Assembly (NCBI GenBank): GCA_011033025.1 | Contig: WFMF01000206.1 | Location: 124,001 to 188,000, forward strand | Direction: 5' to 3' | Origin: Beroe forskalii | Taxonomy: Eukaryota > Ctenophora > Nuda > Beroida > Beroidae | Length of the DNA: 64,000 bases | Shown here: piece after piece, positions 47,047 through 57,849 of the stretch | Position numbering within the stretch: position 1 is the first letter of the stretch | Layout of the letters: every line of letters begins with the position of its first letter | The notes under the pieces: model-generated | What the model was told of the DNA's origin: nothing | What the model saw: the letters and a program-made list of their open reading frames with translations, nothing else | Database searches by the model: none | Position numbers and translations under genes: made by a program

Positions 47047-48060
47047 CAGGCATGGATCCACGGGGGCGTGCGGGGGGCGTGCGCACGCCCCCATCAGAAA
47101 TTTGGGGGCGTGCTTGGGGGCGTGCAATTTTTGAAAATTTAATGCGTGTGATGTAATCAAGATGCCAAAAATAAACTTAGTTGAAAAATGTCATACATTT
47201 CTTACTTCTAAAAACATATTCTAAATTTCAATACCTCTGATATAATAATGATATCTTTGTCTACATACAACAGTACAGAGTAGCTGTAATATGATCAACC
47301 ATATTTCTATAGTTAGCAAAAGGGATAGGGAACAAAACAGAGGAAACAAAAACTTTACGCCTGTGGAATATTACAACAACAAACTAACAAATATGTAGCT
47401 GTAGCAAATAACAGGCACAATGCAATTGATTTCCCAGACCTCTGACTTCTGGGGGCTGCCGCCCCTAGGCCCCTAATGTTCTTTTTATTGTCAATATATT
47501 TATTGAGATTGTGTACATCGCAGCGATCGAATTGGTTGAAAACAATGGCAAAACACTATTGAGTTGTCATTTCTTCGTACTCTAAACCTCTGGCTTCTGG
47601 GGGCTGCCGCCCCCAGACCCCTGCTGCTCTTTTGATTTTATATTCATTGAGATTATTTTCGACTGCAACAACAGCGCTGTTAAGTTGAACACAACGCCCA
47701 AACACTATTGAGTTACCATTTTTTTATACTCTCGACCTCTGGCTTCTGGGGGCTGCCGCCCCCAGACCCCTGCTGCCCCTTTGATTCTTATTATGAAGAT
47801 ATTCATTGAGATTTTATTGCGACAGCAACAACGGTGCTGTTAAATTAAAAACAATGCCCAAACACAATTGAGGGTGCCATTTCGTTATACTCCAGATCTT
47901 TGGCCTCTGGGGGCTGCCGCCCCAGACCCTGCTATAATACTTTAATCATCATTCAAATATTCAATAACGTCCTATGTGCGAACGAGGTGCCGCGAAGCGG
48001 CGCCGAGTGAGCTCTATAAATTTGCACGCCCCCAAAAATTCTGGGCTGGATCCATGCCTG
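47047..48060. mobile_element. hAT-type non-autonomous element (1.0 kb)
   Basis: CAGGCATGGATCCA termini and a perfect 8-bp duplication ATACTACT (47039-47046 and 48061-48068). The matching uninterrupted site is present at about 55725-55745. Four units of the about 150-bp GGGGGCTGCCGCCCC repeat form the core, inverted relative to 33972-39187. Confidence 0.92.
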
Positions 48061-48090
48061 ATACTACTCAATTTAGGGATCATTCACATA

Positions 48091-50124
48091 TCGTCACCTT
48101 CAAATCAAAAGGTGATAACTCGAGTTATCACCTTTTCAAAAAAACCTTACCAAGTGATTCAGAATCTCATTGCGCACCCGTGAGTGAAATTTTGAAGTGA
48201 TTTGAGCAAAATCAGCAACAAAATTTTTTAGAAAGTTTTGCCAAAAGTTATAACCCGAGTTATTACCTCCTAAAATAATTTGAAATAATAAAATAAAATT
48301 TTATAGGGCTATAACTCAACATATCACCTTTTAGTAACGAATAAAACAGTCCAAAAATTCCGAAAAAAGGTTATAACTCCAGTTATAACCCTATTTTTGA
48401 AAAGATTGTTTGCTTTTTCTATTAATTTTCAGGTTATAACTTGAGTTATAACCCAGTTTGAAAAGTAATTTTTCACATATTTAGGGTTCTCCAATTTGAG
48501 AAATAAGAAATTGTAAGAATGTTTTAAGTACTATAATGTGCCTCTGTTGTATCAAAGATTCGTCTAGGGAAATCTAAAAATACCTATTATAGTAATTTCA
48601 GAGTAGGTACTAACAGTATATGGAAGTTTTTGACGTGCTTTCGTGAGCATTGGTCAGCAATAATATAGAGAAGTATCGAGGTGAAACATTTCTTTCAGTG
48701 CCAACAGTTCATTTTTGACAACTTGGAGTATGACATAGTTATGCATTTTCCAAATTATTTCCATTATTATGTCACCCATTTGTTTTAAAATTGAGTACCT
48801 GTAAACAATGCTGTAGTGATTGATGATTAGGGTACTATTGCTCTATTACTAAAATATTTTTTGCCTTATTTGAATCTGCAAGTTAGGAAATTACTAATAG
48901 GAAATTCAAGGAGCCACGATTTCATTTCTACGATGAATGGATGATTTGCTGATTTGGAGGATTTTTTCTGATTTAATCAATTGGAATGACATATAGGTTG
49001 TAATAATAAGATGACCACAGTGGTATTAACCATGATCAGAACCACATATCTGACCGAAAACACACGATTTTATCCCTATGGTTGTCAGGTTTGTTAAATA
49101 AATAAAATGTTAATTTCTGGCCATTCTTCACAAAAACAAAGTAACAAGTAAAACTTGATAGATGTAAGTGGTATTTTTGTGACTGATAAAAGGAATGTGT
49201 AAAATCCTCAATAAAGCACGGAGTTTGCTCAAGACGTCATGATGATATTGTTAATTTAGATGGTGTTTAGTGTTTCTACTTCCATACTTTCTGAATAGTT
49301 TGAAATATGTAATTTCAAGCAGACATGACATGTCAAAGCTTTATGCTAGTATGGTACATAGTACTACCGAAAAGTAGTTTGATGAACTCACACAAATAGC
49401 TAAATAGCAGCCACAATTTGAGTTGAAACTTAATACTTTAATAAGTCAGCTCGTTGTGGTTATTCGTGTTGTGGAACTTGGCAATTACAGTGTTTTATTA
49501 TAATAAGGATTTTAGGGTACAAAATAATTGTGAACAGTATCATGAAAGGGGCTAAATGAAAATTAATAGGGCTTTCTTTTCTTAAAATCACTACAAAGGC
49601 GCTAAAAATCGTGAAATTTCGTAATGATGTCATTAAATTTCATGAAACTTTATAATTTTAGTGTTTTGAAAATAAAATAAGAACCGAAGAAAATAACAAA
49701 AGGATGTCGTCTTCAAATATCAGTTTTTAAATAATTCAAGAACATTTTGATATCTTGAAATTATGGAATTTAAGGCAATAAGGTGATAACTCAATATAAT
49801 ATGTGATAATACTGCTGTCTTTAGTAGGAGAAAAGTAATTAAAAGGTTATAATTAGAGATATCACCTCTTCAAATCATTTTTAAAATTAAAGTTTCGACC
49901 AAAGGTGATAACTGTCAACTTTTCAATTAATTAATTAATTGTAATTAATTGGGTGGACATCGGGAGGAGTGAAAACATTATCTGATCATACTACATTATT
50001 ACATACTATTCAAAAAACCATAAGTTGAGAACATTTGACCATTAGTTTTGAAGAAAATTAGTTTTTTTCGATTATCTCAAAACTATACTTTTCAAGTTAT
50101 CACCTTTTGATTTGAAGGTGACGA
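48091..50124. mobile_element. Non-autonomous element with TCGTCACCTTC inverted ends (2.0 kb)
   Basis: Left TCGTCACCTTCAAATCAAAA and its inverse at the right are flanked by TA (ATAT also possible). The related empty site is at about 55757-55770. Multiple short palindromes such as GGTTATAACTTGAGTTATAA fill the left part. No transposase frame was found. Confidence 0.82.
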
Positions 50125-50605
50125 TATTATAATATAAACACCTAGGGGGGAGGGGGGTTCCAGATAATTATGTAATATTATAATAATAAAGCACGCATTT
50201 TTAACCCGCTTAACCATAATTAAGAAACTCAATTCTCTAGGCATCTAAGCGGTAACTGTTAAGTGACATTTCACATCCTTTTGGATCCTTTTCAAGAACA
50301 TGTTACATGTTATTATAGCAAAAACAACGACTGTGAACTTAATTACAAGGAGAAGGGGGTCAAATTGGCCAAAATTGATTAGGGGGGGATCAGGGACTAA
50401 GTGCAAGACACGAGGCCGGGGTGGGTGGTGTTTGGCCCTTGGCGAAATCACTAAGTCCACTGTACTAACTGAGGTGGTCACCTAATGGGAAAATCATAAT
50501 CACTTAGTCCAAATGGCATATTTTTCCATATTTGGGCACTTTTCTGCCAGATGACGTTATAATTTTGGGGTGGGTCCCCACAAATTGTATTAAATTTCAG
50601 TTAGT

Positions 50606-51098
50606 AATTGGAGATTGGGTACAAACACACGGACAACATATGACAGCATTCAACAAGTTACAGTCACAATCTGCACGGATTTCACAGCACCTAATTCATA
50701 TGGTTCCAGAAAACATTTGACAGTGCCCTAACACCACTCTTTTCCCTTGTTGGTTTCAACCTATTGCTGTGCATTTCCCATTCACTGCTTCAACCTTCAT
50801 TCCTTATGTGCTGCAAGTTGGACCCCTGCATCGAAAAAAGAAAAAAGATCTAATCTTCCTCCTAGAATCCCAGTGGAAACACTGATCCCCAAAAATTCCT
50901 TGGTGTACACTTCATTCCATAAAGAACTACCCTTTGCTGAATTGCTAAACAAGCCACCCCCAAGTCGTTTAGTTATTGATGTTAGCCACGTCCTGCGAAG
51001 TATATACACTGTTCAGTGAAAATGCTATGTGTCTGTGGAATGTCCTGCGAAGTTGACACTTTTCACAAAATGCTTTGCTTCTGAGAATGAGTGTTTCA
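50606..51098. other. Unique interval
   Basis: A plus-strand frame at 50747-51019 has no recognisable domain and is not called. Nothing else is supported. Confidence 0.4.
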
Positions 51099-51175
51099 AG
51101 TTTATTATAAAGTTTTAACTTATTATGAATCCATCTGCAATGGATTCATAATAAGTTAAAACTTTATAATAAACT
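51099..51175. repeat. Perfect 36-bp hairpin with 5-base loop
   Basis: The arms 51099-51134 (from AGTTTATTATAAAG) and 51140-51175 are fully complementary, with loop CTGCA. It could form a 77-nt RNA hairpin or be a young fold-back insertion. No mismatches are seen. Confidence 0.85.
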
Positions 51176-51561
51176 GCCCCCTTATTAAGGCTCCAGCTTG
51201 ATTGTTCGTGACCAAGGCAATTTGAAAGGCTCCTCTTAGTCGCCTTAATTAATTAAAAACGCTACAAAACAATCCATTGGTTCAAAATATTGATGTACCT
51301 AATATGAGGCAACGTCTTTCATGAATATTTGGGCATTGTGTTTTCGGACCAATAGCAGTTACCCAACCTTTGTGTCAGAGTGAATACAAAAGGTGCCCAT
51401 TAAACTGTAGTTCGCAAATTCGTTAAAAGCAAGACGGCTCGAGAAGGCTCCAACAATCTGTCTTCGCTGCTTTGACGAATGTGACGAAAGTGTTGGTCGT
51501 GTTTGAGTTAATTAATATGGGTAATTTATCAATCTTAGTCCTTGATTGATTCCATTGCTTT

Positions 51562-51631
51562 CCGCTCATAAACATTTATGTTTATGAGCGGCAAGAAGCA
51601 AAAAGCAAAAAGGTATAACTTTTTGCTTTTT
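51562..51631. repeat. Two adjacent perfect short hairpins
   Basis: CCGCTCATAAACAT with its inverse (2-base loop, 51562-51591) is followed at once by AAAAAGCAAAAAG/CTTTTTGCTTTTT (6-base loop, 51600-51631). Confidence 0.8.
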
Positions 51632-51919
51632 TGGGTCATAGACTCATGTTCAACATCTTTTTCTTTTGGCGTTCGTAACAGTCTTGTTAAGATGGGGGAA
51701 CCAAAATAAAACCCCATAAACACCCTAACCACTTGGAGGTTATGGGGTTATAATTTTCCAGGTACTATTTCCAAAAGGATCAAAATTTAAAACAAAAATG
51801 GCTCAATTATCGTAAATTTGTAATTATCGTCAATTTGTTAATCTTGCGATCCTTGCTCAATTTTAAAGCCGGTTTCAAACTAAGAAGCGAAGAAAGAAAG
51901 AAAAGTTTAGCCCAAAATC

Positions 51920-52270
51920 TCTAAAAAATGGTGCCATTTTAGAAAAGGGTCGAAAATCTGCAACAAATAGTGGTACCATTTCTGAGAAGTGCCAAAAATC
52001 CTCAACAAAAATGATACCATTTCAGAAAAGGGTTGAAAATAATCAACAAAAATGGTATTATTTCAGAAAAGGGCGAAACGTCTTCAACAAAAAAGGGTAC
52101 CATTTCGGAAAAGGGTCGAAAATCATCAACAAAAATGTTGTCATTTCTGAAAAGGGCCAAAAATCCTCCACAAAAAAGGGTACCATTTCAGAAAAGGGTC
52201 GAAAATCATCAACAAAAATGTTATCATTTCTGAAAAGGGCCAAAAATCCTCCACAAAAATGGTAGCATTG
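51920..52270. repeat. Tandem repeat upstream of the protease gene
   Basis: Units of about 30 and 60 bp built from ACCATTTCAGAAAAGGG and TCGAAAATCATCAACAAAAA with alternating variants. Open frames on both strands are repeat translations. It ends about 270 bp before the protease ATG. Confidence 0.8.
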
Positions 52271-52540
52271 CGTTAAAAAGCCAAAAATCGTGAACAAATT
52301 CCATCATAAAACAGCAAAATCATAAAACTAAATTAAGCCCACATAAACCCCCAAAAATTAAACCCCCATTTGCCATTTTTCTATATTTACCGGGTGTTTA
52401 TGGGGGTTGGCCCCCTAGATAACGTGCTAGATATACCATTATTTACAGTTTAATTTTCATAATATCAAAGTTATATCATTGAGTAATTGAACCCAATTAA
52501 CTTTAAACCTATTTACCACTCTCAAATCTCAATCCCTAGG

Positions 52541-54850
52541 ATGTTTTTCTTGATACTCTTGGCTCTGATTTCAACTGGAGCGTCAACTGAAGCCTGCGCA
52601 TCAAAAAATTTAAACTTTGCAAATCTGAGGTCTTTGTTCCACGAAAAAGTTGCAGAATTCAAAAAGCTCAGAATTGAGAACGGCCTGGCATTAGCCGACG
52701 ACAGCCAGCACTTTAAGATATTCGTTAAGGCAGTCAAGTTCATAACGAAGCTGAATGAGAGACCGAGCATGAAATGGAAGGCAGTTCTCAATCTCTTCTC
52801 GATGATGACAGAGGAGGAGCAGGACCTGTATCATGGGATCAACAGCACCAAAGTTAGTTCGGATTCGGGGCCGCCACCACCGACCCGGCGAAGGCGGGAT
52901 CTGTCCCGCACCCTGCGGGATGCAAAAGAGGACAAAACCCCCGTGATCAATGTGGACAAGGACACAGTAGACTGGACCCACAAAATACCCCCTGTCAAAG
53001 ACCAAGGTGGCTGTGGGAGCTGCTGGGCTTTTAGTGGAACTGTCTCAGCTGAGTACCAACTCAACAAAGACAAAGACGACATCACCTCGCTCTCAGATCA
53101 GCAGTGCGTGGACTGTGCCTACTCTGAAACTGCCAATGGGTGCGGGGGAGGGTGGCCGGATGCCTGCTGGGCCATGGTCCGGGATAACGGGAACATGGCT
53201 GCTTCTATCGACGACTACGACCCTTACCGGGCCAGTGATGGCCCCTGTAAGACTGACCAGGTCACAAAGTCCGCTATGGGAGAATACCATGTCCTTGGGT
53301 GGAAGTGGGCGCATGGTGGTAACGAAGCTGTGAGACAGATGGTAGCAAACCCTAAAATAGGGGTTACAACGGTCCTAGTAATGGCTAATTCTCCATTTGC
53401 CTACTACGGCAGCGGGATATTCTACGATGAAGAATGCTACAGCTATAACCACGGTGTAGCAGTAGTGGGGTACGGGACTGAAAACGGGGAACAGTACTGG
53501 AAGGTAAGGAACAGTTGGGGCACATGGTGGGGAGAAGGTGGCCACATCAGGATGAAACGAGGTCCAGGCATCAGCACCTGTAACATCGTCACCTGGCCCG
53601 AAATTTCATGGATAGTGAAGGACGAGGAGCTGGACACCTTCTACAACATGAACGAGGTGGGAAAAGAGTGCATTATCAGTGAAGAGCCTAATGGATACTG
53701 GTACCGTGGCACAGTGAGTGTCACCAAGTCCGGGAAGAGGTGTCAGAACTGGTTGAGCATGACCCCCAACGTCCACACCACCACACCAGAAGCCCACTAC
53801 CACACCGGACTCGGAGATCACAACTACTGCCGGAACCCGGACCGATCCCCGGAACCTTGGTGCTACAACGGGGAAGGAACGGACCCTGTTAGGGAGGCTT
53901 GCAACGTTCCCATGTGCGAGTGCATGTTCCAGGTGGCCACCAAAGAAACGAAGACGATGAGTAGAAGTGAGGCAGTGGCTGAGTGTAACAAGGACTTGAT
54001 GTGTACAGGGGTTAGGTGTGATGGTAACGATTACTGCTGGACTATACAAGATAGTGACGAGGGGTGGGATGTCGTGGTGGGAGTTTATAACAAAGGAGGG
54101 GATTCTTGCGACGTCTACCCGACCTACCCTGATCCAAAAAACGACACGGAACCTTGTGAGTGGCAATGGAGTGTGTTGGAAAAGGGGACTAAGATCTACG
54201 ATACCCTGGACAAAGCCAAGTATCAGTGTGAGGCGAGAGAGGGTGAGTGTGTGGGTGTTTCGTGTGAAGGTCCCACCAATTGCTGGCTAAACCTGGCTTC
54301 TCATGATGATAACTTTGCAAAGGAGCCCGCCCTGTATGGCAATTTCTGTGATGGTGATGGTAAAGGTATTGAGGACGGTCCAGGATATGGCATGGAGTTG
54401 GGAAAGGAGTGCCAGGAGTCATGGGATGGATCTGGAGCTTCCTACAGGGGAACAATGAACACCACTGCGTCCGGACTCCCTTGTCAGAAGTGGACGAGTC
54501 AGAAACCCAACGATCACTCCCGGACACCTGAATACAATCCGGGCAAAGGGATTGGGGATCACAACTACTGCCGAAATCCGGACTATGAGCAATGGCCGTG
54601 GTGCTACAACGGAGACAGCGCCAGCCCCCGGTATGAGAGGTGTGACCTCCCAAGCTGTCCGAAGTGTGAGTGGGTGGTTGCTCAGGAGGGGGACGAGACC
54701 TTGGGTCGGAGAGAGGCTGTCGGGAAGTGTGTCTTGGAAAAGGGATGTGCCGGGTTCTCGTGTAAGAGTGATACAGATTGCTGGATCCACACTTCCAAGG
54801 CAGGAAAGAAGAAGCCTAGCATTTACACCATGAAATGCACACCAGTTTAA
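52541..54850 (+). CDS. Secreted papain-family (C1A) cysteine protease with two kringles
   Basis: A single exon of 769 codons. The start chosen is the ATG at 52541, which gives an immediate signal peptide (MFFLILLALISTGASTEACA); the frame is open further 5' but without an ATG. A divergent I29-like propeptide (about residues 28-105, LFSMMTEEE) ends before a furin-like RRRR (about 115-118). The C1A domain has the oxyanion Gln155, catalytic Cys161 in GGCGSCWAF, His304 in NHGVAVVGYG and Asn324 in RNSWG, so it should be active. Kringle 1 spans about 377-459 and kringle 2 about 624-706, each with six Cys and HNYCRNPD...PWCYN. A Cys-rich module (C-x-G-x-x-C...CW) occurs three times: twice between the kringles and once at the end. 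Kringles usually bind proteins or lipids, so I infer targeting of the protease outside the cell. It is intronless among intron-rich genes, which may mean a retrocopy. It is GC-richer than its surroundings. Confidence 0.93.
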   Translation: MFFLILLALISTGASTEACASKNLNFANLRSLFHEKVAEFKKLRIENGLALADDSQHFKIFVKAVKFITKLNERPSMKWKAVLNLFSMMTEEEQDLYHGINSTKVSSDSGPPPPTRRRRDLSRTLRDAKEDKTPVINVDKDTVDWTHKIPPVKDQGGCGSCWAFSGTVSAEYQLNKDKDDITSLSDQQCVDCAYSETANGCGGGWPDACWAMVRDNGNMAASIDDYDPYRASDGPCKTDQVTKSAMGEYHVLGWKWAHGGNEAVRQMVANPKIGVTTVLVMANSPFAYYGSGIFYDEECYSYNHGVAVVGYGTENGEQYWKVRNSWGTWWGEGGHIRMKRGPGISTCNIVTWPEISWIVKDEELDTFYNMNEVGKECIISEEPNGYWYRGTVSVTKSGKRCQNWLSMTPNVHTTTPEAHYHTGLGDHNYCRNPDRSPEPWCYNGEGTDPVREACNVPMCECMFQVATKETKTMSRSEAVAECNKDLMCTGVRCDGNDYCWTIQDSDEGWDVVVGVYNKGGDSCDVYPTYPDPKNDTEPCEWQWSVLEKGTKIYDTLDKAKYQCEAREGECVGVSCEGPTNCWLNLASHDDNFAKEPALYGNFCDGDGKGIEDGPGYGMELGKECQESWDGSGASYRGTMNTTASGLPCQKWTSQKPNDHSRTPEYNPGKGIGDHNYCRNPDYEQWPWCYNGDSASPRYERCDLPSCPKCEWVVAQEGDETLGRREAVGKCVLEKGCAGFSCKSDTDCWIHTSKAGKKKPSIYTMKCTPV

Positions 54851-55307
54851 AGGCGTGATGGACGAAAAGGTGACCCCAGGATCACTTGGACATTGAGAAA
54901 TGAACTATCATGCTAAAATCAAATGATTGTTCCAAGAAGGTTAAGTTTACATCACATTTTATCAGTTATCAGTAATTTTTAACCTGTAGTAGGTTTTTTC
55001 GTTCTAAAGTTCTAAATGTAATTTTGTTTCAAATGTTTGCCTTCCAAGAAGAAAAAAAGGTTCATTTTATTACGATACTCAGTTCAGTCATTCACTGGAA
55101 ATAATGTCTTTCCATCAAGGTTGAGGGGGGTTAATTGCAAAATCAATATCCAGAGTGTAATCCGAGATAATTGTCCAATTAAATTCGAGACAGTAGGTGG
55201 AGAGTGGAAAATTTAATGGGCGACAATATTGTAACCCGAGTTGAATAAGAGTACAGTATTTTTCAACGTAATTTGTGGTTTTACATGATTAGCTGGTCTT
55301 AATATCC
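54851..55307. other. 3' flank of the protease gene
   Basis: Unique AT-rich sequence. An ATTAAA at about 55178 and AATAAA in the following repeat near 55438 are candidate polyadenylation signals. No other feature. Confidence 0.4.
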
Positions 55308-55818
55308 TAGATCTATGTGTCATAGAGGAACTTAATACAGAAGGATTGCCAATAGTAATAGTAACAATCAAGCAGTGGAATCAATCCAGTGGTACTTTAC
55401 CAAACGCATTGCTGGGACATTGCTAGTTTCTGCGAAAAAATAAAAGAAGCTGATTTTGATAAATAAATCTGATTTAATAAACTGACATCGGGAATATTCA
55501 ATATTTTCAGTTTTATTTATTACAATCAGCCTCTTTTATTTTGTTGCAGAGACTATAATCATCATTCATCAGTATCAATATGCGACTAAGGAACAGTGAT
55601 CAATCATCATTCAGTTCAATTCAATTCAATTCAAGAAACACAACATGATACTTGCAGCGAATTTACACATAGCTTATGACATCATCCGGCTGAAATTTTA
55701 TCGACAAATTTCATATCACTGCACAATTAATACTACTCAATTTAGGGATCATTCACATATTATAATATAAACACCTAGGGGGGAGGGGGGTTCCAGATAA
55801 TTATGTAATAAAGTAATA

Positions 55819-56930
55819 AGGGATCGTTCACATATTACGTAATCAGCCGAGGGGGGGGAGGGGGTTTCCAAATGATTACGTTTGATTACGAGGGGGGGAG
55901 GGGGGGTTTGGCCAATGATTACGTTATCAAAATATCTAAATTTTCATGAAAATTTCAAGGATTTTTACGAAAATTTCACAAATTTTCATGAAAATTTCAA
56001 GAATTTTCATAAAAATTTGAAGAAATTTCATGAAAATTTCTATAACCATTTGCAGAAAAATGTCAAAATTTCATAAGTGTGATTAAACATGATCTACTCT
56101 AACTCAATATGGTTCAGAATGTATAGTGCTGCCCATATAGGAGGGATGTACTCCATTCATTGAACTCTTCCAAACCACTTCAGTGCCCCTTTGTATATAA
56201 GGTTTGCTGCTCTGTGCTTGATCAGAGGTTCGGAGACCTTTCTTTCCCTAGAGCTCTAGAGTTGATGCCAGAGCAGGTCTTGGCGTACATCCGCAGCTCC
56301 ATTATCCAGGAATCAATCTTTTTGATGAAGGTGTAGGAAGCTGCAGTTGTCTGTGAAGTTGCCAGACTCTGATCTGGCACTTAGGGGCTAGGGCTGATCT
56401 GGATCTTGGGTTCTGTCGGCTTTGGTGGCAGATGAGCAGGACAGAGATACTGAACTTTGGTTCCATCGGTTTTGAAGGAGGTTGAGATGGGACCAAGACG
56501 TTGATTTCTGGCTCTTTAGTGGAACCGGGGGCCTCAGGTGTAGAGGAGGAGGAGGAGGATGATCTGTTGGAGGTAAAGGAGGATGATGAGCAGATGAGGA
56601 AGAGAAAGAGGAGGAGGTGTCCATCTCATTGTCAGTGGAGTTGTCGTAGGCAAGATTTCCGTAGGAAAAACTAAAAGAAGCTTTGAATGTCATCTTCAGG
56701 TCGATGATGTTGATGATTGAATTGAAACACACGATACTGTTCTAATTTTTTGTCAGTTAATATAGTTTTTTGTGACGTCAAAAAAACTGAAGGAGGGGGG
56801 GTTGGGCCATGATTACGTAATATTTTCCGAAAAAGAGGGGGGGTTTGGCCATGATTACGTTTGATTACGGAGGGGGGGAGGGGGGTAAAAAATGCCCAAA
56901 AATTGATTACGTAATATGTGAACGATCCCT
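55819..56930. mobile_element. Element with AGGGATCGTTCACATATTAC inverted ends (1.1 kb)
   Basis: The left AGGGATCGTTCACATATTAC and its inverse at 56930 are flanked by AATA on both sides. Copy X lacks it. Near the left end are AAAATTTCATGAAAATTTCA repeats. In the right half is a minus-strand Pro-rich coding-like segment, so it may have captured host sequence. An older diverged relative of its end seems to lie in X and Y themselves (AGGGATCATTCACATAT). Confidence 0.75.
56226..56680 (-). pseudogene. Pro/Ser-rich coding-like segment inside the 55819-56930 element
   Basis: The minus strand reads ASFSFSYGNLAYDNSTDNEM, then a Pro-rich tract (HHPPLPPTDHPPPPP), then in another frame EPEINVLVPSQPPSKPMEPK. 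Further on it reads SYTFIKKIDSWIMELRMYAK, ending in a stop near 56226. Frame changes suggest decay or unseen splicing. I do not recognise the protein. Confidence 0.35.
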
Positions 56931-57716
56931 AATAATAATAAAGCACGCATTTTTAACCCGCTTAACCATAATTAAGAAACTCAATTCTCTAGGCATCTAA
57001 GCGGTAACTGTTAAGTGACATTTCACATCCTTTTGGATCCTTTTCAAGAACATGTTACATGTTATTATAGCAAAAACAACGACTGTGAACTTAATTACAA
57101 GGAGAAGGGGGTCAAATTGGCCAAAATTGATTAGGGGGGGATCAGGGACTAAGTGCAAGACACGAGGCCGGGGTGGGTGGTGTTTGGCCCTTGGCGAAAT
57201 CACTAAGTCCACTGTACTAACTGAGGTGGTCACCTAATGGGAAAATCATAATCACTTAGTCCAAATGGCATATTTTTCCATATTTGGGCACTTTTCTGCC
57301 AGATGACGTTATAATTTTGGGGTGGGTCCCCACAAATTGTATTAAATTTCAGTTAGTACACGGGACTAACTGCTCATTTTGGGGTGGGTCCCTACAAAAC
57401 ATGACAAATTTCAGTTAGTAAATGGGACAATCTGCAGCGTTTTATGTTCATTTAGGGGTGGGTACCTTCAAATAGTGACAGATATCAGTTAGTACAGGGG
57501 AAAATCTGCCGCTTGGATAGGTTTTTATGCTAATTTTGGGGTGGGTCACTACAAATGGTGCCAAATATCACTTAGGTCATGGGATTATCTGAAGGGGTGG
57601 TGGGTGGTATTTCAAAATTGGGCAAAAAATCACTTAGTACCCCTCATGTCTTGCACTTAATCCATGATTCCCCCCCCCCCACCAATTGATTACATAATAA
57701 GTTCAATGGAACTCAC

Positions 57717-57768
57717 CTTTCTGGGAAGAATAGTCATTGTCGTAGTCTCTGATGTCCATTCGTGACAT
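57717..57768 (-). CDS. Possible first coding exon, minus strand
   Basis: An ATG followed by SRMDIRDYDNDYSSQK and a strong GTGAGT donor. The one-base overhang is compatible in phase with the Pro-rich segment at 56680, but the acceptor there is weak. It may be a real 5' exon of an unseen gene or chance. Confidence 0.3.
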
Positions 57769-57849
57769 GATTCACCTACCAAAGGACATCAAATTGATTA
57801 ATTACTTCTCAATATAAAGTGTGCCATACTTACATTTAAGAACTTATAC

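Larger units (their letters stand above)
46619..50605 (+). repeat. Dispersed repeat, copy X (interrupted by two transposons)
   Basis: Matches 55308-57357 from ATCTATGTGTCATAGAGG through AAATTTCAGTTAGTA, once the insertions at 47047-48060 and 48091-50124 are removed. It contains TTCAATTCAATTCAATTC runs and an internal inverted pair around AAACTGA/TCAGTTT. The ends are not clearly defined. No coding function is visible. Confidence 0.8.
55308..57357 (+). repeat. Dispersed repeat, copy Y (interrupted by one element)
   Basis: Same sequence as copy X but without the X insertions; it has its own insertion at 55819-56930. After 57357 it runs into four diverged units of about 90 bp (GGGGTGGGTCCC...AAATTTCAGTTAGTA) to about 57650. 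Confidence 0.82.

Noticed and set aside
50245-50485. Small proteins repeated at 56997-57237
   Set aside because: Identical because they lie in the two copies of the X/Y repeat; both strands are open, and there is no splice or domain support.
52011-52297. Lys/Phe-rich small proteins upstream of the protease
   Set aside because: Translations of a 30/60-bp tandem repeat, open on both strands.
52487-52540. Extended N-terminus of the protease
   Set aside because: The codon at 52487 is TTG, not ATG. Starting at the ATG at 52541 puts a typical signal peptide at the very N-terminus.
53606-54166. Antisense frames over the protease gene (also 54189-54653, 52691-53005)
   Set aside because: They are shadows of the plus-strand gene, whose domains and catalytic residues are all readable.
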